A stretch of DNA of 50,894 nucleotides from a virus. Position numbers and translations under genes: made by a program. Location of the stretch: the IMG/VR virus record IMGVR_UViG_3300027976_000055, positions 1 through 50,894 of that record; one strand, written 5' to 3'. The notes under the pieces are model-generated. The model made no database searches and was not told where the DNA came from. It was given only the letters and a program-made list of their open reading frames with translations. Below are positions 1-8,000 of this stretch, in pieces (positions within the stretch are counted from its first letter, which is position 1; the number at the start of each line of letters is the position of its first letter).

Positions 1-747
1 CTCATCAGCAAGAACGTTTCTGTGGGCTGCTTCCCAGTGGGCGAGAGTCTTGACTGATGTCTGCACGCCCTCAAACGTCATTGAGGATTGTGGCTTGAGG
101 CCGAATACTGCGGTGCTCGCCGCGCCTGCCACGCCTGCCACGACAGCGCGCTCAGCGACTGACGCTGCATTGTTGGTGAATCCCGTCATGCGGAAGTACT
201 CAATCACGGTTGAAGTCGTGGTGCGAACTGGGAACAGGTCGCGAACACGCTTCGTGCGCTTTGGAGGAACAACGATTGGGTCACGCGTAATTGTGCCAAA
301 GCTGTTTGGGGGACCAGATGGCATTGCGGTGTAAACGTCCTTGACGTTATAGCCTCCACCAAGAGCACCCTTGAACTGGTACGGGGATGGCATGTTTGCA
401 CCATTGAGTCCGTTGTTCAAAGCCTTGAATTCAGCAGACGCAATAAATGCTTCGCCGACTGATGTCAATTGCTGTGTTGGAATTGAATAGCCAGCGGCAG
501 CGGCGGCGGCGACTGACTGACCAGAAGCCTCCGAACCCCACTCCTTGACGCTGTTCATGGCTTCTAGTCCATCAATCAAGCCCTTGAGCTCCTTGATGTC
601 TGTCATGTTTTTGTCAAATGATGCCTTCTGCTTTGCGTTGACGATTACGGTGCCGTTCTCAATTTTGAATGAGTCAGCGATTTCCTTATTGTCCGCCATC
701 TTTGTGCGGAGTGCTCCTTGGAGCTCTTTGAGATTATCTTGCGACAT
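1..747 (-). CDS. Major capsid protein, HK97 fold (N-terminal part, cut by window edge)
   Basis: The first 249 codons are present and the C-terminus lies beyond the left edge. The protein begins MSQDNLKELQGALRTKM. A charged, probably helical N-terminal stretch (about residues 1-65) is followed by an Ala-rich linker (about 80-87) and then the motif pattern of HK97-type capsid subunits, with PPKRTKRVRDLFP and a following segment ending VIEYFR. This is the major building block of the icosahedral shell. The ATG at 747-745 has an AAGGA ribosome binding site eight bases upstream on the minus strand. It is the last gene seen in the minus-strand head block, and a 115-bp AT-rich gap before it suggests its own promoter, as expected for the most abundant virion protein. 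The N-terminal region looks too short for a full HK97 delta (scaffold) domain. The family call is from pattern recognition, not a search. Confidence 0.85.
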   Translation of the reverse strand, partial: MSQDNLKELQGALRTKMADNKEIADSFKIENGTVIVNAKQKASFDKNMTDIKELKGLIDGLEAMNSVKEWGSEASGQSVAAAAAAGYSIPTQQLTSVGEAFIASAEFKALNNGLNGANMPSPYQFKGALGGGYNVKDVYTAMPSGPPNSFGTITRDPIVVPPKRTKRVRDLFPVRTTTSTVIEYFRMTGFTNNAASVAERAVVAGVAGAASTAVFGLKPQSSMTFEGVQTSVKTLAHWEAAHRNVLADE

Positions 748-862
748 GATTTTGTTCCTTAGTGTTTGGGATACGAATGTGAATGTCAGCTAAGGTAAGC
801 ACCCAACCGATGTATATTAAAAATAGCAGATGATTAAGTGCTTATAATGCAACTAATTAAAA
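748..862 (-). promoter_or_regulatory. AT-rich leader upstream of the capsid gene, probable promoter
   Basis: This 115-bp gap in an otherwise tightly packed minus-strand operon is clearly AT-rich. On the minus strand it holds TTGCAT, TATAAG and TATACA hexamers, but no pair with ideal 17-bp spacing stands out. The capsid ribosome binding site AAGGA ends the region. A dedicated capsid promoter is inferred from the gap and its composition. The exact -35 and -10 boxes are not decided. Confidence 0.3.
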
Positions 863-1516
863 TCACCGTTTCTTGCGTTTTTTTAGTTCCTGGTTCACAA
901 TCGTGCGGATTGCCTGCCGTTCCCTGTTGACCTTGCCGCGCCGACCCAAAGCGGTAGTTCCGGCCCTCCGAGCAAGGTCGCTTGCATTGGTGCATGGGGT
1001 CCAAACGGTTTTGCCGGTTTTGGAAATGCGCCGACTGATGCCTATGCACCCAAGCTGTGATGCCCTTGTACGGGCGGAGTTTGGGTCAATAAACACATCG
1101 TTATCGTTGTCTCGCGGAGCCGTTGAAGGGACCATTATTTGCTTGCCGGCAACGCCACTAAGCCCGTAAAGTCCGCCACCAGGAAGGGTGCCGATACCAA
1201 TCCCGCCACCAAAGCCACCACGCTCAGCAAGTTTGTCCCACCGTTTACCCTTTTTGGGCTTACGTTTTGCGCCACGTTTTTCGGCTTCTACGATTGCAGA
1301 TTTGCCCTTAGCGCGAGCCAGTTTGTCGCGCTCCCTAAGTGCTCCAATCGTGTTCTCGCCGTACCACGAGTCTTGTTCGGCTCCGTTTGATATTTCTTCC
1401 ATTTCTTCATGAGTTTTACACGGATGCCACTTCCCGTCCATTCGGTGTGCCCCGCTACACCCCATTTGTATAGCAATACGGAGAGCGTATGCCTGTTCTT
1501 CTTTATTCTTTTCCAT
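863..1516 (-). CDS. Head-region protein of unknown function with a duplicated Cys motif
   Basis: This 217-residue basic protein matches no family I can name. It contains two related Cys motifs, MGCSGAHRM...W-H-P-C near residue 18 and LGCIGISRR...W-T-P-C near residue 156. Each is a Gly-Cys-x-Gly start followed by a Trp-x-Pro-Cys end. Between them lies a Lys/Arg-rich stretch (around residues 75-95) and a Gly-rich stretch (around 100-120). Each motif could make one disulfide or half of a metal site. The C-terminus is strongly basic. The ATG at 1516 touches the stop of the upstream gene, so the two genes are translationally coupled. Its place just before the capsid gene suggests a virion or assembly role, but that is only inference. 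Confidence 0.6.
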   Translation of the reverse strand: MEKNKEEQAYALRIAIQMGCSGAHRMDGKWHPCKTHEEMEEISNGAEQDSWYGENTIGALRERDKLARAKGKSAIVEAEKRGAKRKPKKGKRWDKLAERGGFGGGIGIGTLPGGGLYGLSGVAGKQIMVPSTAPRDNDNDVFIDPNSARTRASQLGCIGISRRISKTGKTVWTPCTNASDLARRAGTTALGRRGKVNRERQAIRTIVNQELKKRKKR

Positions 1517-2028
1517 TAGCGACCTCCGCGTACCTTTGATTCAATGTAAATATGGCGAAACAGTTCCTTCTGCTTAACTGCGAGTATCGGGTAAACCTTT
1601 GTCTCTATAATCTTTTTCCCGCTTTCAGCCTTCCTGCCTAATCGGCGCCTGCGTCTTTTTCTCGGTCTAATCAAGCTTCGCGCGACACCAAAAATAAATT
1701 CCCCTGGGTATTTTACCTCAGGGCTCCCCAGGACTTCGTAACTTGGCGACAATAACGACTTGATGCGACGCTCCAGCCTTCTTGAAGTGGAATTAATCTC
1801 GCCGAACGCGTCTGCAAACTGAACTTCTATTTCTTTTGTCATCGGGAGCGAAGCGGTTATGACCATACCGGTCGGTAGTAACAAACTCTTATGCTCAAAG
1901 CCGTTGGCATGCGCCGCCCACTTTTTGGAGTGGGCATTTATTCCATAAACCCGTTTAAACGAATCGCCTTCTAGGAGTATGCCGTATGGCTCGTCTCGCA
2001 CAACATCAATGATTACCGAGTAGTTCAT
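1516..2028 (-). CDS. Conserved-looking head-region protein, unknown function
   Basis: A 170-residue protein that starts with a beta-rich segment (MNYSVIIDVVRDEPYGILLE) and has a run of six basic residues, RKRRRRR, around residue 125. The ATG at 2028 overlaps the upstream stop by four bases (ATGA type), as usual for this operon. The N-terminal half, with the phrase KSLLLPTGMVITASLPMTKE, reads like a compact alpha/beta domain, and the basic tail could contact DNA or the capsid interior. I do not recognise a family. Its neighbours are head proteins, so a minor head or assembly role is possible but unproven. Confidence 0.55.
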   Translation of the reverse strand: MNYSVIIDVVRDEPYGILLEGDSFKRVYGINAHSKKWAAHANGFEHKSLLLPTGMVITASLPMTKEIEVQFADAFGEINSTSRRLERRIKSLLSPSYEVLGSPEVKYPGEFIFGVARSLIRPRKRRRRRLGRKAESGKKIIETKVYPILAVKQKELFRHIYIESKVRGGR

Positions 2029-4013
2029 GTGGGACCTTCTAGTGCCGCGCGAATAGATGCACCCCTGTTGCTCAGCGTCTCAACTCTATTTGTGTAAAGT
2101 GTTTCAATCATATTAATGTGCAGTTTTTCGCCAGCCGAAAGACCCTGTGAAAATTGACGCTGTTTGTACTGTCTGGTATTGAATTTTTTTGCACGGGATA
2201 ACATGGATGCCACGGCACGACGCATTGCTGCCTGACGGTCGGATTTCAGGGAACGATAATATGCGGAATACCGAGCAACGAGGATGCTGCCGAGCAGGGC
2301 ATCAATACTCATTTGTTGTCGCTTTGTAATTTCCAGTTTACTCAAATCCATCAGTCCACCAGAAAGGTTCGTTGATGCCATCGGTACTATTCTGTCGCCA
2401 ATCTGCATCGCCTCAACCGAGTCAACACCTCTGACGCGCTGGTCCGTGACTAAGTCGGCAACAAATAATTTAGCAACATCTTCTGGGCCGAAATCATCCC
2501 ATCCCGAGTTGCGCCGGATTTTTGCACCTATTAACGCGCTTTCAACATCCTCTCGGAGATATTTTCGCTTGTCTCCCGTTCCCACTAAATACACATCCGG
2601 CGATTCAAGTCCCAAAAATTGCTGAACATCCTCAGAAAACCGTTCCGATAGTGCTTCAAATGTATTTGGTTTCTTGTTATAAATATATTTACGGTTACCC
2701 AATTCAACCACTGAGGAAGATGGACTAATCACCCTTTCTCGCAAATCGCCCAGTGCGAGAACTTCGGCAAGTATTGCGGGGCTAATGTCCGAAAGCGTTC
2801 CGCCCCCGTTGATGCGAGCCATCGCACCCTCTACCGTCGTGATTTGTTCGCCGATTGCAGAGTTTGATGCAGTCTCACGAGTTGAAATACGGTCCGTGCC
2901 CAATGGCTTCATCCTTCCTTTTCTCCGCCCGCCGAAGATTTCATTAACCCACCGTTCCCGCACCAACGAGCCAGTCTTTATTGGCTGATGGGGGTTTTGG
3001 ATATTTACGAACTCCTCCGTATACTTGAGTCCGTCCCCGGTCTCGCTGGCGACATACTTTAGACGTGCGGTTGGGTCTGTTGAGATGTTTATAGAGTCGG
3101 CGGTGTTCACGGTACGACCTAATTTGCGCCTTTCACCGACAGTCAGAGTGCGCGCTTTTTCAATTGATATATTAGAACCACCCGGCATGACATATGTGAT
3201 TTTTTGTATTCCCGTATTTGACAATAGCCCAAGTTCGTCTCTTCCGAATTCCGTTTGTCCACGTGCCGATAAGATGTAATGACCACCCTCCATGTCGCGG
3301 CTATCTGGAATGGCCCGAAGTACTGATGCAGGGACGACTGGCTCTAGCACGAACCCATCAGCGCGAACGAGACGAACGAACCGCCCATCGGCTGCACCGA
3401 TTTGTTTTACGAGTCTGTTCGCTTCAAGAAGACGTGCTTTTCTGTTCAGCGATGCTGCCCGTGGAATTAAAATCTCTGGTGCCCGCCCACGTGTTGGTCC
3501 CGAGTATTCTCCTGGTGTTAAAGGGTTTCCACCCGTAGGGATTGGTTTTTTGATTCTCCCCGGTTTGTTTTGCTCGCCGATTGCGGAACCAATAAGACCA
3601 GCTATGGCAAATAACATCGCGCCACAACTGGATAATAGGCTGTCGGTGAAGCGTCCGCCGTATTGATACCCCTCGGGGCAACGGTATCCACGATTTTCTC
3701 CAGGCTTTGAACCACCCCTGTCAGACCCGCCACCAGGAGTGATTGCCCGATAGAAAGCTGACCGAATAGGGGAACGAATTCGGTCACTATCGCCAGGAAT
3801 GGCAAGACTCACGAGAGTACGCCCTAATTTTTTCTCCTGATAAGAGTTTCTGTCTTTACGGCTGTACCCACTTACGATAGATACGGCTTTGAACTCCATT
3901 ACCTCTTTGTGCTCGGGGGCAAACGACCGAAGTATTTTATTCGGCGTATCCGAGGTGTCATTTTTTAGGATAACCCTCGTACGAACCGTGCGGCCTATTT
4001 CATTCTGTGACAT
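2025..4013 (-). CDS. Large head-region protein with a Cys module (RCP...FTD...C), unknown function
   Basis: A 662-residue protein. Residues about 1-105 are polar. Around residue 108 it has YRCPEGYQYGGRFTDS followed by SSCG, a module that recurs in the 1429-residue protein at 5029-9318. A short hydrophobic stretch, AMLFAIAGLIGSAIG, follows directly and could pass through or lie on a membrane. The long middle is mixed alpha/beta. The C-terminal 200 residues are helical and charged, with PEDVAKLFVADLVTDQRVRG and a basic end. I recognise no catalytic motif. The shared Cys module, the position between capsid and protease genes and the four-base overlaps at both ends suggest a virion-associated, possibly internal, protein. 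It could be an effector ejected with DNA, but the sequence does not show this. Confidence 0.55.
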   Translation of the reverse strand: MSQNEIGRTVRTRVILKNDTSDTPNKILRSFAPEHKEVMEFKAVSIVSGYSRKDRNSYQEKKLGRTLVSLAIPGDSDRIRSPIRSAFYRAITPGGGSDRGGSKPGENRGYRCPEGYQYGGRFTDSLLSSCGAMLFAIAGLIGSAIGEQNKPGRIKKPIPTGGNPLTPGEYSGPTRGRAPEILIPRAASLNRKARLLEANRLVKQIGAADGRFVRLVRADGFVLEPVVPASVLRAIPDSRDMEGGHYILSARGQTEFGRDELGLLSNTGIQKITYVMPGGSNISIEKARTLTVGERRKLGRTVNTADSINISTDPTARLKYVASETGDGLKYTEEFVNIQNPHQPIKTGSLVRERWVNEIFGGRRKGRMKPLGTDRISTRETASNSAIGEQITTVEGAMARINGGGTLSDISPAILAEVLALGDLRERVISPSSSVVELGNRKYIYNKKPNTFEALSERFSEDVQQFLGLESPDVYLVGTGDKRKYLREDVESALIGAKIRRNSGWDDFGPEDVAKLFVADLVTDQRVRGVDSVEAMQIGDRIVPMASTNLSGGLMDLSKLEITKRQQMSIDALLGSILVARYSAYYRSLKSDRQAAMRRAVASMLSRAKKFNTRQYKQRQFSQGLSAGEKLHINMIETLYTNRVETLSNRGASIRAALEGPT

Positions 4014-4632
4014 CTAGACCCCCGCAACAATCTGTATCATACCGCGATTCATACGGTAATTCTTTTACTTCGGTTCCGTAAATCGTTGTTCCTTCAAGTT
4101 CCCAGTTGTCATAATCCCTTAAATATTTAACAAACGGTGCTTCCATCTCCATAAATTCACCGAGCACATCCATCGCATGTTTAAAGTCCGTACCGGTGAC
4201 CAGTGGCTCTGACGAGTAGGAGTCCTGTTCCCATTCCGCAAAAAAAATATCGCTTTCCAGTGACTTTTTCTTACCTCTTGCGGTGCTGGCGAGACGCCGA
4301 GTAAAGTCAGCATTGCTCCAGCCAATTTTCTTTAGTTTGCCACGGCAATTTTTCATGCCTGGGTGATGACACCCCTCATTGGGCCATAATCCCGTTGTTT
4401 CATGATGCAGCCATGCGCATATTCTTTCCAACGGGTACAGCTCTGGATGGTTTGCAAGAATCACGCGACACCGACGGAACCCGCCGGGTTTTCTCATAAT
4501 TGGTCGCCAATAGCGCAGAAGCCTTTCAAGATTTCCCCTCCGTGGTCCGTAGCCACGAAGAATGTCCCCGGTTACTAGTTCTTGGGGCATCAATCCGCCC
4601 AATGGGCCAAGGGCTTTGTACTCAGTGTCCAT
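4000..4632 (-). CDS. Head-region protein of an actinophage-like His/Cys-bearing family, unknown function
   Basis: A 210-residue protein with a central block: LLRYWRPIMRKPGGFRRCR, then HPELYPLERICAWLHHETTG, then WPNEGCHHPGMKNCRGK. The order of an RYW segment, a Cys-containing helix, a His-rich helix and a TGxWP turn resembles a family I associate with head gene clusters of actinobacteriophages. I know of no assigned function. The His/Cys density (HH, GCHHPGMKNC) would suit a metal site. The C-terminus carries a vicinal Cys pair. The start overlaps the end of the upstream gene by eleven bases, and the stop lies within the next gene. It is probably co-translated with its neighbours. Family assignment is from memory of motif order. 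Confidence 0.5.
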   Translation of the reverse strand: MDTEYKALGPLGGLMPQELVTGDILRGYGPRRGNLERLLRYWRPIMRKPGGFRRCRVILANHPELYPLERICAWLHHETTGLWPNEGCHHPGMKNCRGKLKKIGWSNADFTRRLASTARGKKKSLESDIFFAEWEQDSYSSEPLVTGTDFKHAMDVLGEFMEMEAPFVKYLRDYDNWELEGTTIYGTEVKELPYESRYDTDCCGGLDVTE

Positions 4633-5032
4633 TGTTTCCTCTTGCTTCCAGCAAATTCATCATTATCTGTGCGACTTTTGTCTGTGCGTCAATGGTATCA
4701 CTTCTCTTTTTGCTGGGCTTTTTGCCATCACTCAACTGAACCACGGGGATGTCGCCCCAAATAGATGGGTCTATTATTGATTTCCGTTCAACAAACACGT
4801 CCGACCATAGTTTGTGGTCCTTATGTCCTGGCTCCGTCCAAAGTGCGTGCTGTAAACCGTTGTCGTGAAGTTCTTTGAGGTCGGCCTTGGAATTGACCCA
4901 ATCCCAAAACGGCACGGGATGAACCACTCCATCACGACCGACCACCGCGCCCGTCTCGTTTTCACCGACCCCTTGGTCAATCACTAAATAGACCATATTG
5001 CCACTCTCTGTCGCAACAAGGACGCCGTTCAT
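4622..5032 (-). CDS. Small head-region protein, unknown function
   Basis: A 136-residue acidic protein beginning MNGVLVATESGNMVYLVIDQ, with beta-strand-like alternation in its first 45 residues and a Trp-rich middle (VPFWDWVNS, LWTEPGHKDHKLWSDVF). The C-terminal part (SKKRSDTIDAQTKVAQIMMN) is likely helical. It overlaps the preceding gene by four bases and the following gene by eleven. I recognise no family. The compact position inside the head operon supports it as a real gene. Confidence 0.5.
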   Translation of the reverse strand: MNGVLVATESGNMVYLVIDQGVGENETGAVVGRDGVVHPVPFWDWVNSKADLKELHDNGLQHALWTEPGHKDHKLWSDVFVERKSIIDPSIWGDIPVVQLSDGKKPSKKRSDTIDAQTKVAQIMMNLLEARGNNGH

Positions 5033-8000
5033 CGGCTCAACCCCGCAACAGATGCTCTGGTTTTCTGCAACCTCTTAAGCGCTTGCTCAAGTTCTGCATC
5101 TATTTCTTTTGTTATTCGTTCCGACAAAACACCATCCACCGTTTTGGTAATAGCACTGTTTGTGACGGAATAAGACAACGGAGAGTGCATATCAAGACCA
5201 TATATATGCGCGAATGAAACACTCGGTATGCCCTGCTTTTTATATTTATCTTCAATTTTTTTACTTGCCCTGTATGCCCGCAGTTGCTTCATTGCGGATG
5301 TGTTCATTGAGCCAAGTGAGTCGCCGTTGAGCGAATAGAAGTAGGCAATCTCTTCTTCGGTGAACCCAAGTCGCTGAAGTTTACTTGACAACGGTTCCTT
5401 GTTGACAACGTCAGATATATCGACATCCTTGGATGCTGACTCAACCTTGCTCCACGGGTATCTAATCTCCGCAATGTCGTCTTTACCAAAACCGCCCATG
5501 ATGTGAGCGCCGAAAACCTGATTGCCTGACATGTCGGCATCAAATGCATCAATATCTTGAGCGTGGGAGGCACTGTTTCTTACCGGTTTTACTAGTTTTG
5601 TTTGGTTCATCGCACTCACATCGTCATCTAGGTAAGCCGTTAATGCATTGAGCACCCGCACCTTACTGTTGCGCACATTCGCATCATCAACGTGGACCAA
5701 GGCATCGGCGATATCTTGTCGGTTCTCTGAGTTCATCCAAACAGGGCGCGTTTTGTTATCAGCCCCCCTGCCCATGCCGTAACTAGTTCTACCAGAAACC
5801 TCTGGTCTTAAAAGAATCTCAATGTCTCCATCGGCGCCGACATTCCCGTACGGGGTAGATGAACCAGGGTACTCAAACGGAGCGTCACCAGCAACGATTC
5901 CCTGCCGCTTAAGAATTGACCGCGTTCTGTCGTCGTGTGACGAGTGCGCCAGGAATCCACTGACTGGTCGTTCCGTGTTGCCCGTATCCGAGTGGATACC
6001 CATCCGTGCCTGATATTCGGTCTGAACGAGTTTTCGTGAACCGGATAGTTTTGGGGAAATCATGCCATCACTAGAGGAGAATTTATCCAGCCCAGATTCG
6101 GTAAACCTGACGCGTGGTCTACGGTCAAATCCTTGATGCAAGTCAAAAGCAGATATATCTAACATCCGCACGATTTCATTATCGGAATAATTATCTAGGA
6201 TATTTTGGACTTCTTCCCCGATTACTATGTCCTCCATGCCATCTGGCGAGCCATTTGATGCGAGGCTTCTGAGACCATCCAACACTTTGACAGCCGATGA
6301 ACTCTTGCTTACCGAGCGCTCCACGGGGGTTTCAATATCACCAAAAGTGCTAGTCATGCGCGATGACAGACCGGCAGATACCGAATCGGCATACTCCCTG
6401 TCAATGCCAACGGGACGCCCGCCTGCTTTTCTGATGGCATCTATGGCTTTGGTGTTATTGAGTCTGACCCTATTTGCGGCGACTGGATGACTTCTGCCGT
6501 TGCCAAGAATGCCAGATGACGACCCCCTTAACGCATTATTATGAACGTCAATGGACTTGTCAATCTCTATCTTTTGCCGTTGAAGCAGGTTTAGCGTTGA
6601 AGGATTGTCGGATGTTTCCGGCCATGTTCTTTGTAGTTTTGCCAAAATATCCCGCGACGAGTCCTGGTCTACTATTTCGGCGTAGGCGGTTCCGTCTGCA
6701 TCAATCCGTGTAATTTTTAACTTTGATGGGGGGACTATGAGTCTCCCCGCGCCCTCATCGCCGTCTTTTGCTGTCGTGAAAATTCCCCTGGTGCCTGGGG
6801 TCGTAGTAACGATTAACGACCCTGGTGGAACACCCATGTCATCGTGTAGCAGTTCGTGAGATGACACCGAATCAATACTGACGGCGTCCCCAACATTCAC
6901 CCCGTCGTTCCCGCGCGCTACACGAATGGTGACACTGTCCCTTAGTTCGGATTTATCAAGAGCCGTTAATACTGGGATAAGGGTTCTCTCAAGTTGCTGA
7001 GAAACCGTTGCTTCGTCCATGTCAAGTTGGTCTGGCTCTAATCCCATTTCTACGAGCGTCCGATTTTTACGATTGATACGTGTTACGGCGTTTTGAATGT
7101 CATTTGAGTCAGAACTGGTAAGGCGTGATATTTGATGGTATTCGGGTATCAAAAGTCGCTCTACCGCTTTTACTTCTTCTGGCTCTAGGGCTTGTAACTG
7201 GTTCTTCCGTTGCTTTTTAATATACGCAATTGTAGATATTTCATCACGGAGCAAGCGTGGACGCTTCGTGCGAATAGACGGCTTCGGCGACCCATCTTCA
7301 ACCGGTGTCTCGGGAACATCTGGCTTCCCGCCAACTAGGACTTGGGGTTTATGCATCGTATTTCGTGTTAGTTCAGCGCGCGACCTCTTGTCCGTGTCAG
7401 ATTTTAGTCTGTTTCGTTGAACCTTGGGGGTGTCATAGAACGACAGGGCATCGTCAATTTCGTCACCCACGAGCACCCCTACCTCGCGTAATGCGCCGAC
7501 CTCTGACAGCATTTCAAGTTTTTGCACTTCGCTATTTTCGGTCATAGAGCCAGCGTATTTTCCGCCGAAGTATCTGTTGATTTCATTGTCCGTATCACTG
7601 AGACCGAGTTGGCTAATGTCAATACCATCGCCAACATTTTTCATCAAACCCATCAGCTCTTCGGCTGTTATTTCGCTAACGAGCCTATCTTTGAGTTTCT
7701 CGTTGCCGAGGACCTCTGCTATAACTTTTTCGGCTTGCAGAACATGGAAAAACTCGTGAAAGCCAACAAATGCCGCCTTGACCCTTATCGGGTCATCCGA
7801 CTGAGATGCGGCAGCGGTGCTGGCGTAATGCGCTCGTGCGTTATCAAGGTATTCCAAGAGCGCGGCGGCTTTGGCTAGGTCGTTACCGCCCCCCTCAACG
7901 GTAAACCCGTACGATGTACCCTTTTCCAATGCGGTGAATTCTTTTTTTAGTTCACTCAATATCCGTTGCGTGTCATATTTAATTGCGTATTTAATATCAG

